DNA from: Paenilisteria portnoyi
Lineage (GTDB): Bacteria; Bacillota; Bacilli; Lactobacillales; Listeriaceae
Direction of reading: 5' to 3'
DNA length: 64,000 nt
Assembly (NCBI RefSeq): GCF_014322795.1
Contig: NZ_JAASTT010000004.1
Location: 62,001 to 126,000, forward strand
Positions within the stretch are counted from its first letter, which is position 1; each line of letters starts with the position of its first letter. The notes beneath the pieces are model-generated. The model was given only the letters and a program-made list of their open reading frames with translations, was not told the origin of the DNA and searched no databases. Made by a program: the position numbers and the translations under genes. This document shows, in pieces, positions 47,434 through 57,082 of this stretch.

Positions 47434-47462
47434 AATATAACATTATTGTCTCAATTTGTCTA
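47434..47462 (-). promoter_or_regulatory. Promoter of pplA
   Basis: On the minus strand, TAGACA, 17-base spacer, TATATT, about 92 bases before the ATG. Confidence 0.6.
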
Positions 47463-47738
47463 CACACAGTATGCATGATTCGAAAACCAAGAATTTTCAG
47501 AAAGCGATTCTGTTCTTATTTTGCAATGATTTTTTTAAATTTTTCCCACTCAAATGGAGTTTGTTGCCCTGTGAAGCTTTTCACCTATAAATTCGCGTTT
47601 GCTTCACGTTTTTTGAGGGTAAAGACCCTAGACAGCCTTTGTTCTATCTGTTAAACTAGGTTAGGTTATCACTATAATGTTTTGGAACGCAGGACTTATA
47701 ATTTTTGTGAATATACTTACAAGGAGTTGAGAAAGCAT
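47463..47738. promoter_or_regulatory. Divergent control region between pplA and ndh2
   Basis: About 275 bases without a gene. TATAAT at 47673-47678 is the likely -10 box of ndh2, with a weak -35 (TTAAAC) upstream. I see no cre or other recognisable operator. Confidence 0.45.
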
Positions 47739-49619
47739 ATGCCTGAAAAGAATATTGTTTTAATAGGGGCGGGATATGCAGGTGTACATGCGGCTAAGAA
47801 ATTAGCGAAAAAGTACAAGAGAGACGAATCAGTAACCATCACGTTGATTGACAGACATTCTTACCACACGATGATGACTGAGTTGCACGAAGTAGCTGGG
47901 GGACGTGTTGAACCAACAGCGATACAGTATGATTTGCGTCATTTATTTAATCGTACGAAAGTGAAATTAGTGACGGACAACGTAACGCACGTTGATCACG
48001 AAACGAAAACGGTGACGACGGAAAATGGTAGCTATCCGTTTGATTACCTCGTTCTTGGCATGGGCGGCGAGCCGAATGACTTTGGAACGCCCGGTGTTAG
48101 CGAACATGGATTCACGCTTTGGTCTTGGGAAAACGCGGTTAAATTACGTGAGCATATCGAAACGGTTGTTCATGACGCTTCCGAGGAACAAGATGTAGCG
48201 AAACGCAAAGCCATGCTTACTTTTGCGATTTGTGGTTCTGGTTTTACCGGGATCGAAATGGTCGGGGAATTGCTTGACTGGAAAACGCGTCTTGCGAAAG
48301 ATAACAAGGTCGATGTTTCTGAGATTGAATTGATTGTTGTCGAAGCGGCACCAACGATTCTGAACATGCTTGATCGTAAGGATGCTCAAAAAGCGGAAGA
48401 CTTCATGGTTAAAAAAGGTATCAAGATTATGAAAGATGCTGCGATCGTTGAAGTTAAAGCGGAAAGCATCGTTTTGAAATCTGGCGACGAAATTCCAACG
48501 CATACATTAATTTGGACTGCTGGTGTTCGTGCGAATTCTGATACGAAAGATTACGGTATGGAAACAGCGCGTGCTGGTCGTTTGAAAGTCAATGAATACA
48601 TGGAAGCTGAGAAGTTCGAAAACACGTACGTTATCGGTGACTTAGCTTACTATGAAGAGGAAGAAGGCAAACCGACTCCTCAAATCGTTGAAGCTGCCGA
48701 ACAAACTGGGATGACTGCTGCGAAAAGCATCATTTCCGAAATCAGCGGAACGGAAAAAGAAGCCTACAAAGGGAAATATCACGGTGTCATGGTTTCGATT
48801 GGCTCCAAGTACGGTGTCGCTAACCTCGGCGGATTACGCTTGCACGGTTGGTTCGCGATTTTCATGAAACACATGGTTAACCTTTACTACTTCTTCGGAA
48901 TCCGTAGTGGCTATTATATGGCGCAATACGTTTCCCATGAATTTTTCCATATTCGGGATAACCGGAATATTTTCCGTGGTTGGACGTCGCGTTACGGTAA
49001 CGTGCTTTGGACATTGCCGCTTCGTATTTATGTCGGTTGGTTCTGGGTTGACGAGGCTCTTTCTAAGATTTACGGTGAAACAACGTGGGATAAAGTTAGC
49101 CTGACGAACTTGAAACCGTTATTCCAAGGACTCGGACCTGATTCATGGTTAACTGCGACAACTTCAAAAATGCCATTCGAATGGTTGCAAACAGACGCAA
49201 CATCTGGTGCGTCACAAGCGGCCGGCGATGCTGCTGGAGCTGCTGCAACGAACGTAACAACACCAATTTTTGCGCATATGCCTGGTTGGTTTGAGTGGAT
49301 TATGAAACTTATCATGCCAAACCTCGATGTTGCCCTTTTCATGCAAAAAGTCGTTCCGTTTGTAGAACTTGCTATCGGTCTTGCACTTGTGGTTGGTTTG
49401 TTCACTTGGTTAGCTAGTATCGGAAGCGCTGGATTCCTAGTAATGTTCACCCTTTGCGCTATGCTTGGTTGGGACAAATTCTGGGCGTTACCAGCTTCGA
49501 TTGCTTTACTAAATGGCGCTGGACGTACATTTGGTTTAGACTATTGGGCTATGCCTTGGTTCCAAAAACATCTCGGGCGCTGGTGGTACGGCAAGGAAAG
49601 TTCCATCTACCGCGACAAA
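47739..49619 (+). CDS. ndh2: Type II NADH dehydrogenase Ndh2 of the EET pathway
   Basis: About 627 residues from the ATG at 47739 (AAGGAG 12 bases upstream; an earlier in-frame ATG would add 19 unlikely residues). The N-terminal two thirds is a normal NDH-2: FAD-binding IVLIGAGYAGVHAAKKL, NADH-binding FAICGSGFTGIEMVGEL and FENTYVIGDLAYYEEEEG. Unlike ordinary NDH-2 enzymes (about 400 residues) it continues for over 200 residues with several membrane helices (WTLPLRIYVGWFWVDEALSKIYG, IGLALVVGLFTWLASIG), the hallmark of the EET form. It passes electrons from NADH to demethylmenaquinone. Confidence 0.95.
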
Positions 49620-49639
49620 TAATTTTATACGATTCAATC

Positions 49640-49681
49640 ATAGCGAAAGGCAGCCGAAAAACTGCCTTTCGCTATATATTT
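49640..49681 (+). terminator. Terminator after ndh2
   Basis: ATAGCGAAAGGCAG pairs exactly with CTGCCTTTCGCTAT across 8 bases, followed by ATATTTTT. It implies a separate promoter for eetA-eetB-dmkB, perhaps TACAAT near 49696. Confidence 0.88.
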
Positions 49682-49734
49682 TTGCGTGAGTGTATTACAA
49701 TGAAGATAAAGCTAGTTAGAGGGGGAAAAGAAAC

Positions 49735-50172
49735 GTGAAGGAATATTTACATATGGTGAAGCGTTGGGATGTCATTATTGTTGTGCTTTTGACCGTGCTT
49801 TCTTTTTTGCCTCTAGCTATTTTTACGTATGCGAAATCACAAGAACCCGCCCCACCTGCTGGATCGGAGTCGAAGCTGGTCGCGGTCATTAAGGTCGATG
49901 GCAAGGAGTATAAACGCGTCGATTTAACTGGTCACACGGGCGTTGATACGTTTAAAGTGACGGCGGATGATGGTGATTATAATGAGATTGAAGTAAAAGA
50001 TGAGCGGATTCGGATTAGCGCTGCAAACTGTAATGATCAGGTCTGCGTTCGTGTCGGCGCGATTGGAAAACTTGGCGAGACGATTGTTTGTTTGCCACAT
50101 AAAGTCGTGATTGAAGTGCAGTCGACAACTGGGGAGACAGAACCTGATGACGGGATTGTTATTCCGTCTTAG
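49735..50172 (+). CDS. eetA: EetA, membrane-anchored NusG domain II protein
   Basis: 145 residues from GTG 49735, with GAGGGGG 9 bases upstream. One N-terminal membrane helix (VIIVVLLTVLSFLPLAIFTYA), then an extracellular domain of the NusG_II type (VIKVDGKEYKRVDL, and ANCNDQVCVRVGAI then GETIVCLPHKVVIEV). Such domains accompany flavin-based electron transfer systems and are required for EET in Listeria, possibly in assembly or electron relay. It begins the eetA-eetB-dmkB operon. Confidence 0.9.
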   Translation: MKEYLHMVKRWDVIIVVLLTVLSFLPLAIFTYAKSQEPAPPAGSESKLVAVIKVDGKEYKRVDLTGHTGVDTFKVTADDGDYNEIEVKDERIRISAANCNDQVCVRVGAIGKLGETIVCLPHKVVIEVQSTTGETEPDDGIVIPS

Positions 50173-50193
50173 GGACAAGGGAGGTGTGTGTAC

Positions 50194-50730
50194 ATGACGA
50201 AGAATAAGCGTTTAGTTTATATTGCTTTACTGGCGGCTCAGGCGGTTGTCATTAGTTTGCTGGAACGCGCGATACCGTTCCCATTCGCCTTCGCACCTGG
50301 CGCTAAGCTTGGTTTGGCGAATATTATTACGTGTATTTCCTTGTACACGCTATCCACGAAAGACGCTTTTATGATTGTATGCATTCGGCTCGTGTTGGCT
50401 ACCTTACTCGGCGGAACGATTTCAACGTTTATGTATAGCGCGGCCGGAGCGATTTTGAGTTTTGGCGGTATGTGGTTAGTGAAGAAGCTGGGACCTAAGC
50501 GCGTAAGTATTATTGGGGTCAGCACGACTGGCGGGATTCTACATAATGTTGGTCAGCTCGTGATTGCGAGTTGGATTGCTGGTAGTTGGAACGTTATGCT
50601 CTACTTGCCTGTCCTCTCGTTTATCGGTATACTATCAGGGATTGCAGTCGGAATCGCGGCCAATTATTTAATTAAAAATGTGCAAACGCTACGTGCTTTT
50701 AATAAAACGAATGAACCTATCCAAAACTAA
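50194..50730 (+). CDS. eetB: EetB, Gx transporter / heptaprenyl diphosphate synthase component I-like membrane protein
   Basis: 178 residues from the ATG at 50194, with GGAGG 9 bases upstream. A GTG six bases earlier is in frame but too close. Five to six membrane helices, opening KNKRLVYIALLAAQAVVISLLERAIP then PFAFAPGAKLGLANIITC, the signature of the Gx family, which resembles ECF-type substrate-binding S components. It is essential for EET in Listeria, with the molecular role unsettled. It is between eetA and dmkB. Confidence 0.9.
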   Translation: MTKNKRLVYIALLAAQAVVISLLERAIPFPFAFAPGAKLGLANIITCISLYTLSTKDAFMIVCIRLVLATLLGGTISTFMYSAAGAILSFGGMWLVKKLGPKRVSIIGVSTTGGILHNVGQLVIASWIAGSWNVMLYLPVLSFIGILSGIAVGIAANYLIKNVQTLRAFNKTNEPIQN

Positions 50731-50748
50731 GCGAAATGAGGATGAATT

Positions 50749-51729
50749 ATGCAACTTCACCCGATGTGGGACGCCTATCCAAATCTGCAAACCGATTTGA
50801 AAGATGTACTCACAACTATCGAAAAAAGTATTCAAATTAGAGATAAGCAAGTCGAGAAAAACGTGAAAGACTTGATTCATGCTGGCGGTAAACTTTTGCG
50901 CCCGGCGTATGCGATGTTGGCCGCCCAAATCGGCCCTGATTGGGATCGCGATCGTGCCATTGCGGTTGCCGGTGCTTTAGAGGTATTACATATGGCGACG
51001 CTGATCCATGATGATGTTGTGGATGACGCTCCGACAAGACGCGGCATTCCGACGATTCACTCGAAATACGGGCGTAATTACGCGGTTTACACTGGCGACT
51101 ATCTATTCTGCATCTGTTTTAAAATTTTATCGAGTCATGCGAGTTCCGTTGAGAATATCGAATTTAACAGCAAAAACATCGAGAAAATCCTGATGGGCGA
51201 ACTCGATCAAATGCGGATGCGCTATGATATTAACGTGACGGTGCGTCAATATTTATCCCGCATATCCGGAAAAACAGCGCAACTTTTTGCCCTAAGTACT
51301 TTTTCTGGTGCGTCTCAAAGTAAGGCGACACGTTTTCAGGTACGTAACGCTTGGAATATCGGTCATTATCTCGGAATGGCTTTTCAAATTATCGATGATG
51401 TGCTGGATTATACAAGCTCCGATGATGGACTTGGAAAACCAGTTTTGAATGATGTCAAACAAGGCGTCTACACACTTCCACTTATCTACGCGATGCAAAA
51501 ACATCCATCTGAATTCCAGCCACTACTCGAAAAGCAGCTCGACATGTCAGATAAAGATTTAGAGCAACTGCTCGCACTTATAGCCAAATATAAAGGCGTA
51601 GAGCAAGCTTTCACATTAGCCGACAAGTATACAAAAAAAGCGTTACGCGAAATCAAAAAACTCCCAGCAGGCGCTTATCGCGATCAAATGTACGAACTCA
51701 CATCCTCAATTTTAAAAAGAGGAGGTTGA
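50749..51729 (+). CDS. dmkB: Polyprenyl diphosphate synthase for EET demethylmenaquinone
   Basis: 326 residues. First Asp-rich motif LIHDDVVDDAPTRRG, second IDDVLDYTSSDDGLGKP, with KLLRPAYAML in the GGKxxRP position: a trans-type isoprenyl synthase of the HepT/IspB class. It makes the side chain that DmkA attaches. Found at the end of the eetA-eetB-dmkB operon. GAGG lies 7 bases before the ATG. A palindromic element follows its stop. Confidence 0.92.
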   Translation: MQLHPMWDAYPNLQTDLKDVLTTIEKSIQIRDKQVEKNVKDLIHAGGKLLRPAYAMLAAQIGPDWDRDRAIAVAGALEVLHMATLIHDDVVDDAPTRRGIPTIHSKYGRNYAVYTGDYLFCICFKILSSHASSVENIEFNSKNIEKILMGELDQMRMRYDINVTVRQYLSRISGKTAQLFALSTFSGASQSKATRFQVRNAWNIGHYLGMAFQIIDDVLDYTSSDDGLGKPVLNDVKQGVYTLPLIYAMQKHPSEFQPLLEKQLDMSDKDLEQLLALIAKYKGVEQAFTLADKYTKKALREIKKLPAGAYRDQMYELTSSILKRGG

Positions 51730-51771
51730 GACAAAACTCAAGACAAAGCTAAAGCGCTCTTCCATTTCTTC

Positions 51772-51925
51772 GGGTAGGACGAACATTCTGCTTTACACAA
51801 ATCGAGCGAAAGCGTTTGTATTCAGGGGATTTGGTGGAAGCCGGAAGCGGAGCATACTGGTGTATGTGAGACCCGGAAGTCCGCCAAATCCCCTGAATGC
51901 GAGCGCTTGACGCCGATTTATCTGG
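51772..51925. repeat. Dispersed palindromic element, copy C (short form)
   Basis: Arms ATTCAGGGGATTTGG (51820-51834) and its exact complement (51884-51898). The flanks match copy A almost base for base, and the loop starts with the same GGAAGCGGAGCATACTGGTG but lacks the 60-base insert. It sits between the convergent dmkB and tuf genes. Confidence 0.87.
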
Positions 51926-51972
51926 GTTATGTCCCGAATTCCTCTTTTTCGTAAATTTGATTCCCACATACT

Positions 51973-52010
51973 AAAAAATCCGATTCCCCATAAAGAGGAA
52001 CCGGATTTTT
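51973..52010 (-). terminator. Terminator of tuf
   Basis: AAAAAATCCGATTCC pairs with GGAACCGGATTTTT across 9 bases, 10 bases beyond the tuf stop. Confidence 0.9.
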
Positions 52011-52019
52011 AAGTTGAAA

Positions 52020-53207
52020 TTATTTAGAGATAGTCGCTACTACTCCAGCGCCTACAGTACGTCCACCCTCACGGATAGAGAATTTAGTACCTTCTTCAAT
52101 CGCAACTGGTGCGATTAGCTCAACAGAAACCTCAACGTTATCGCCAGGCATAACCATTTCAGTACCTTCTGGAAGTGTAACAATACCTGTTACGTCAGTA
52201 GTACGGAAATAGAATTGTGGACGGTAGTTGTTGAAGAATGGAGTGTGACGTCCACCTTCTTCTTTTGATAAAACATACGTTTCAGCTTTAAATGTAGTAT
52301 GTGGAGTGATCGAACCTGGCTTAGCTAATACTTGGCCACGTTGGATATCTTCACGAGCTACACCACGTAAAAGTGCACCGATGTTGTCGCCTGCTTCAGC
52401 GTAATCAAGTAACTTACGGAACATTTCTACTCCAGTTACAACGATTTTCTTAGTGTCTTCAACAAGACCGATAACTTCAACTTCGTCACCGACTTTAACT
52501 TGTCCACGTTCAACACGTCCTGTAGCAACAGTTCCACGACCAGTGATTGAGAATACATCCTCAACTGGCATCATGAATGGTTTGTCAGTGTCACGAGTTG
52601 GAGTTGGGATATAGCTATCCACAGCGTCCATAAGTTCGTTAACTTTTTCTTCCCATTCCGCTTCACCTTGAAGAGCTTTAAGAGCAGAACCTTTAATTAC
52701 AGGAATGTCATCGCCAGGGAATTCGTATTCAGTTAATAGATCACGGATTTCCATTTCAACTAATTCTAGTAATTCTTCGTCATCTACCATGTCACATTTG
52801 TTCATGAAGACAACAAGGTAAGGAACACCAACTTGACGTGAAAGCAAGATATGCTCACGAGTTTGTGGCATTGGACCATCAGCAGCAGATACTACTAAGA
52901 TACCACCATCCATTTGCGCAGCACCAGTGATCATGTTTTTAACATAATCGGCATGTCCTGGGCAATCTACGTGTGCGTAGTGACGGTTTTCAGTTTCATA
53001 CTCAACGTGAGCAGTAGAGATTGTGATACCACGTTCTCTTTCTTCTGGAGCACCATCGATTTGGTCGTATGCAGAAGCTTCTGCAAAACCTTTTTTAGAT
53101 AGTACAGTAGTGATTGCAGCTGTTAAAGTAGTTTTACCATGATCGACGTGTCCGATAGTACCAACGTTAACATGGGGTTTTGAGCGGTCAAATTTTTCTT
53201 TAGCCAT
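52020..53207 (-). CDS. tuf: Elongation factor Tu
   Basis: 395 residues. GTPase motifs [19 protein letters not shown] and NKCD. Delivers aminoacyl-tRNA to the A site. Besides reading from rpsL it has its own promoter, and a palindromic element separates it from fusA, so it can be expressed more strongly than the upstream genes. Confidence 0.99.
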   Translation of the reverse strand: MAKEKFDRSKPHVNVGTIGHVDHGKTTLTAAITTVLSKKGFAEASAYDQIDGAPEERERGITISTAHVEYETENRHYAHVDCPGHADYVKNMITGAAQMDGGILVVSAADGPMPQTREHILLSRQVGVPYLVVFMNKCDMVDDEELLELVEMEIRDLLTEYEFPGDDIPVIKGSALKALQGEAEWEEKVNELMDAVDSYIPTPTRDTDKPFMMPVEDVFSITGRGTVATGRVERGQVKVGDEVEVIGLVEDTKKIVVTGVEMFRKLLDYAEAGDNIGALLRGVAREDIQRGQVLAKPGSITPHTTFKAETYVLSKEEGGRHTPFFNNYRPQFYFRTTDVTGIVTLPEGTEMVMPGDNVEVSVELIAPVAIEEGTKFSIREGGRTVGAGVVATISK

Positions 53208-53283
53208 TTTAATATTTCCTCCTTAATGTTTACAAAAATTATTGATAACACGCGGACTATGCCGCGCGAATCTCGTTACTATA

Positions 53284-53312
53284 GTTATACAGGATACAAC
53301 AAAAGTTTGCAA
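53284..53312 (-). promoter_or_regulatory. Own promoter of tuf
   Basis: On the minus strand, TTGCAA, 17-base spacer, TATAAC, with a leader of about 70 bases ending in AGGAGG. Confidence 0.7.
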
Positions 53313-53367
53313 TCAATAGCGTTTCGAACCGTTCTCTTTCCGCCTAACTCGACCGCGCCTCCGAGCC

Positions 53368-53560
53368 TCAGTGTGCCGACGAATGCTTAGATTCTAGGCA
53401 ATACCGAGTACCGGAGCGGAATGTACGACTGTACATCAACTGAAAACAGGGAGGGAGTCTTATCCCCGACCATGTGAGAAGTTATGCGTAGCTCTTCTGC
53501 GAAGAAGAGCACCGTAACGCAGGGATTAACGACGAAGATGAGTGTTCGTCGGCACACTGA
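53368..53560. repeat. Dispersed palindromic element, copy D, abutting the fusA stop
   Basis: Perfect 16-base terminal inverted repeat TCAGTGTGCCGACGAA (53368-53383 and, inverted, 53545-53560), the inner end touching the fusA stop codon at 53561. The interior shares its first 60 bases with copy E and a different 55-base module with copy A, and contains a small hairpin GCTCTTCT/AGAAGAGC (53491-53510). Confidence 0.85.
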
Positions 53561-55651
53561 TTAGTCTTCTTTGTTGTTGCCGCCATTGGCTTTAATAATT
53601 TCTTCACCAACGGATTTTGGAACTTCTTCATAGTGATCAAACTGCATAGTGTAAACTCCGCGACCTTGCGTACTTGAACGTAGGTACGTAGCGTAACCAA
53701 ACATGTTTGCAAGTGGAACGAATGCACGAACAACTTGAGCGTTACCGCGTGCTTCCATACCATCTACACGACCACGACGAGATGTGATGTTACCCATAAT
53801 GTCTCCAAGGTAATCCTCAGGTACAATTACTTCAACATTCATCATTGGTTCCAAGATGACAGGATTACATTTCTTAGCCGCGTTACGAAGAGCCATAGAA
53901 GCAGCCACTTTAAAGGCCATTTCATTGGAATCGACATCATGGTAAGATCCGTCATAAAGTTTTGCTTTAATATCGATTAGCGGGAATCCTGCAAGTACAC
54001 CATTACCTAGCGCGCCTTCAAGACCTGCTTGAACTGCTGGGATGTATTCACGTGGAACAACACCACCGACAATAGCGTTCTCGAATTCAAAGCCTTTTCC
54101 TTCTTCGTTAGGACCAAATTCGATCCAAACGTGACCATATTGACCCCGACCACCTGATTGACGAACAAATTTACCTTCGACTTGGGCAGATTGGCGGAAT
54201 GTTTCACGGTAAGAAACTTGTGGATCACCCACGTTAGCTTCTACCTTGAACTCACGACGCATACGGTCAACAAGGATATCTAAGTGAAGCTCACCCATAC
54301 CAGAGATGATTGTTTGACCAGTTTCTTGGTCAGTCTCTGTACGGAATGTTGGATCTTCTTCTGCAAGTTTTGCAAGAGCTTGACCCATTTTATCTTGATC
54401 GGCTTTTGATTTAGGCTCAATAGCAACCGAGATAACTGGTTCTGGGAATTCCATGGACTCCAAGATGATTTGTTGCTTTTCATCACATAGCGTGTCCCCA
54501 GTAGTTGTGTCTTTCAAACCAACAGCAGCAGCGATATCACCACAATATACGATCGAAATCTCTTCACGGTGATTAGCGTGCATTTGAAGGATACGTCCAA
54601 CACGTTCACGTTTACCTTTAGATGAGTTTTGAACGTAAGAACCTGAGTTCAAAGTACCTGAGTAAACGCGGAAGAAAGTAAGACGACCAACATAAGGGTC
54701 AGTCATAACTTTAAACGCAAGAGAAGAGAATGGTTCATTATCATCAGGATGACGTTCCGCTTCTTCTTCTGTATCTGGTAAAATACCTTTAATAGCAGCA
54801 ACATCAGTTGGCGCTGGAAGGTAATCTAGTACTGCATCAAGCATCGGTTGAACACCTTTGTTTTTGAATGCTGTACCACATACAACAGGGTAGAATTCAA
54901 CAGCAAGTGTTCCTTTACGGATACCCGCTTTCAATTCTTCTTTTGTAGGCTCTTCACCTTCAAGGTATTTCATCATTAGTTCTTCATCTAAATCAGCAAC
55001 AGCCTCAACAAGTTTGCCACGGTATTCGTCAGCAAGCTCTTGAAGATCAGCTGGGATTTCACGAATTTCAGGATCATTTCCTACATCATCAAGATAATAC
55101 AAAGCGTTCATCTCAACTAAGTCAATGATACCTTCAAAAGTATCTTCCGCACCGATTGGTAATTGGATTGGGTGTGCGTTTGCATCTAGACGGTCATGTA
55201 ATGTTCCGACAGAGTACAAGAAGTCAGCACCGATTTTATCCATTTTGTTTACAAATACTACACGAGGAACCCCGTAAGTAGTTGCTTGGCGCCAAACTGT
55301 TTCGGTTTGTGGTTCAACACCTGATTGTGCATCTAGAACAGCAACAGCACCATCTAATACACGAAGGGAACGTTCAACTTCAACAGTGAAATCTACGTGT
55401 CCTGGTGTATCGATAATATTTACGCGGTGACCTTTCCATTGCGCAGTTGTCGCAGCGGATGTGATCGTGATACCACGTTCTTGTTCTTGTTCCATCCAGT
55501 CCATTTGTGATGCACCTTCATGTGTTTCACCAATTTTATGAATACGCCCTGTATAGAAAAGGATACGCTCTGTAGTAGTGGTTTTACCAGCATCAATATG
55601 AGCCATAATACCAATATTACGCGTCTTTTCTAAGGAGAACTCTCTAGCCAT
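53561..55651 (-). CDS. fusA: Elongation factor G
   Basis: 696 residues from the ATG at 55651 (GGAG 8 bases upstream; an earlier start adds six residues without a site). GTPase motifs [20 protein letters not shown] and [10 protein letters not shown], then the usual domains II-V. Drives translocation. The C-terminus ends in ANGGNNKED. Confidence 0.99.
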   Translation of the reverse strand: MAREFSLEKTRNIGIMAHIDAGKTTTTERILFYTGRIHKIGETHEGASQMDWMEQEQERGITITSAATTAQWKGHRVNIIDTPGHVDFTVEVERSLRVLDGAVAVLDAQSGVEPQTETVWRQATTYGVPRVVFVNKMDKIGADFLYSVGTLHDRLDANAHPIQLPIGAEDTFEGIIDLVEMNALYYLDDVGNDPEIREIPADLQELADEYRGKLVEAVADLDEELMMKYLEGEEPTKEELKAGIRKGTLAVEFYPVVCGTAFKNKGVQPMLDAVLDYLPAPTDVAAIKGILPDTEEEAERHPDDNEPFSSLAFKVMTDPYVGRLTFFRVYSGTLNSGSYVQNSSKGKRERVGRILQMHANHREEISIVYCGDIAAAVGLKDTTTGDTLCDEKQQIILESMEFPEPVISVAIEPKSKADQDKMGQALAKLAEEDPTFRTETDQETGQTIISGMGELHLDILVDRMRREFKVEANVGDPQVSYRETFRQSAQVEGKFVRQSGGRGQYGHVWIEFGPNEEGKGFEFENAIVGGVVPREYIPAVQAGLEGALGNGVLAGFPLIDIKAKLYDGSYHDVDSNEMAFKVAASMALRNAAKKCNPVILEPMMNVEVIVPEDYLGDIMGNITSRRGRVDGMEARGNAQVVRAFVPLANMFGYATYLRSSTQGRGVYTMQFDHYEEVPKSVGEEIIKANGGNNKED

Positions 55652-55726
55652 GGGTATTTCTCCTTCCATTATTAACGATTTAGTTAGGCAACAAGCGTTG
55701 ACCTAGTCGCGCGGATAAGACGAATC

Positions 55727-56197
55727 TTACCAGCGATAGTGAGCGAATGCTCTGTTTGCATCTGCCATTTTATGTGTATCTTCACGTTTCTTAACGGAAG
55801 CTCCAGCATTGTTAGATGCATCCAAGATTTCGTGTGCAAGACGTTCTACCATAGTTTTCTCTCCACGTAGACGTGAATAGTTAACTAACCAACGTAGACC
55901 TAGAGTTGTACGACGATCAGCACGAACTTCAATCGGAACTTGATAGTTAGCACCACCGACACGGCGAGCTTTTACTTCAAGAACTGGCATGATGTTTTTG
56001 ATTGCTTCGTCAAATACTTCCATAGGGTCTTTTCCACTTTCTTGCGCGATGATATCAAAAGCAGAATAAATGATAGTTTGTGCTTTTCCGCGTTTACCAT
56101 CAATCATAAGTTTATTGATTAGACGAGTTACCAATTTCGAATTGTACATCGGATCTGGTAATACGTCACGTTTAGCAACAGGACCTTTACGAGGCAT
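55727..56197 (-). CDS. rpsG: 30S ribosomal protein S7
   Basis: 156 residues from the ATG at 56197, with AGGAGG upstream. [29 protein letters not shown] to [13 protein letters not shown]. It nucleates the 30S head and contacts the E site. Palindromic copy E lies in the 213-base spacer before it. Confidence 0.98.
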   Translation of the reverse strand: MPRKGPVAKRDVLPDPMYNSKLVTRLINKLMIDGKRGKAQTIIYSAFDIIAQESGKDPMEVFDEAIKNIMPVLEVKARRVGGANYQVPIEVRADRRTTLGLRWLVNYSRLRGEKTMVERLAHEILDASNNAGASVKKREDTHKMADANRAFAHYRW

Positions 56198-56234
56198 TGG
56201 ATATCCTCCTTTCAAAGAGTAAGATTTTTTATTC

Positions 56235-56351
56235 GTGCGCTGACAAACGCTCATTTCCGTCGTTAAAATCTCCGCTCCGATGCTCACGTACACTAGTACG
56301 CTCCGCTTCCGTGCTCGACTTTGCCTAGGAACTAAGCATTTGTCAACACAC
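56235..56351. repeat. Dispersed palindromic element, copy E, in the rpsL-rpsG spacer
   Basis: Inverse orientation to copy D. Ends GTGCGCTGACAAACGC and GCATTTGTCAACACAC pair. The interior on the minus strand has TCTAGGCAA-like and GGAAGCGGAGCGTACTAGTG blocks matching D and A. The terminal stem differs from D but remains paired. Confidence 0.82.
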
Positions 56352-56410
56352 TGGGTTTGGCGATAAATCACGATAATGACTGTTTTTCAGCATTCTTGCT
56401 AAAGTTTTTA

Positions 56411-56824
56411 TTATTTTTTAGGTTTTTTCGTTCCGTATTTAGAACGGCTTTGTCCTCTATTTTCAACACCAGCTGTATCTAGAGCACCACGTACGATATG
56501 ATAACGTACCCCCGGTAAATCTTTCACACGTCCTCCGCGAATAAGTACAACACTATGTTCTTGTAGGTTATGTCCGATACCTGGGATATAAGCAGTTACT
56601 TCAAGGCCGTTAGTCAGACGTACACGAGCGTACTTACGAAGCGCCGAGTTAGGTTTCTTCGGAGTCATTGTACCAACACGAGTACATACACCACGTTTCT
56701 GTGGAGATGATACGTCTGTTAATGATCTTCTGAAAGTATTTAGGCCTTTGTTAAGTGCTGGAGAATCAGATTTCTTTGATTTAGATTGACGCGGTTTGCG
56801 AACTAATTGATTAATTGTAGGCAT
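56411..56824 (-). CDS. rpsL: 30S ribosomal protein S12
   Basis: 137 residues from the ATG at 56824, preceded by [33 protein letters not shown]. The decoding loops read [11 protein letters not shown] and [26 protein letters not shown], both wild type at the lysines linked to streptomycin resistance. First gene of rpsL-rpsG-fusA-tuf. Confidence 0.98.
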   Translation of the reverse strand: MPTINQLVRKPRQSKSKKSDSPALNKGLNTFRRSLTDVSSPQKRGVCTRVGTMTPKKPNSALRKYARVRLTNGLEVTAYIPGIGHNLQEHSVVLIRGGRVKDLPGVRYHIVRGALDTAGVENRGQSRSKYGTKKPKK

Positions 56825-56968
56825 TTTTTGGTTTCCTCCTTCCGATTTTTCTAGAGCCACACATCCAGGTGGTTCATTTTTTCTTTAAAATAAAATTGCT
56901 GACAGGATATTTCCTAGCAACAGTTTCTATTCTCTATACCTCGTCACGAAGGAAGAGGCACCTTGGAT

Positions 56969-56998
56969 ATAATACCATTCTTCTTAGTGGATTGTCAA
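56969..56998 (-). promoter_or_regulatory. Promoter of the rpsL-rpsG-fusA operon
   Basis: On the minus strand, TTGACA, 18-base spacer, TATTAT, with a leader of about 140 bases. Confidence 0.75.
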
Positions 56999-57025
56999 GC
57001 ATTTCGACTATGTTTGTTGAGATAG

Positions 57026-57073
57026 AAAAAACAAGCGACAAACAGCGCTTTAATCGGCGTTTGTCGCTCGTCT
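57026..57073 (-). terminator. Terminator of the peptide-binding lipoprotein operon
   Basis: On the minus strand, GAGCGACAAACG pairs with TGTTTGTCGCTTG and six T follow. It lies only about 10 bases past the lipoprotein stop and just before the rpsL promoter. Confidence 0.85.
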
Positions 57074-57082
57074 TGATATAGG

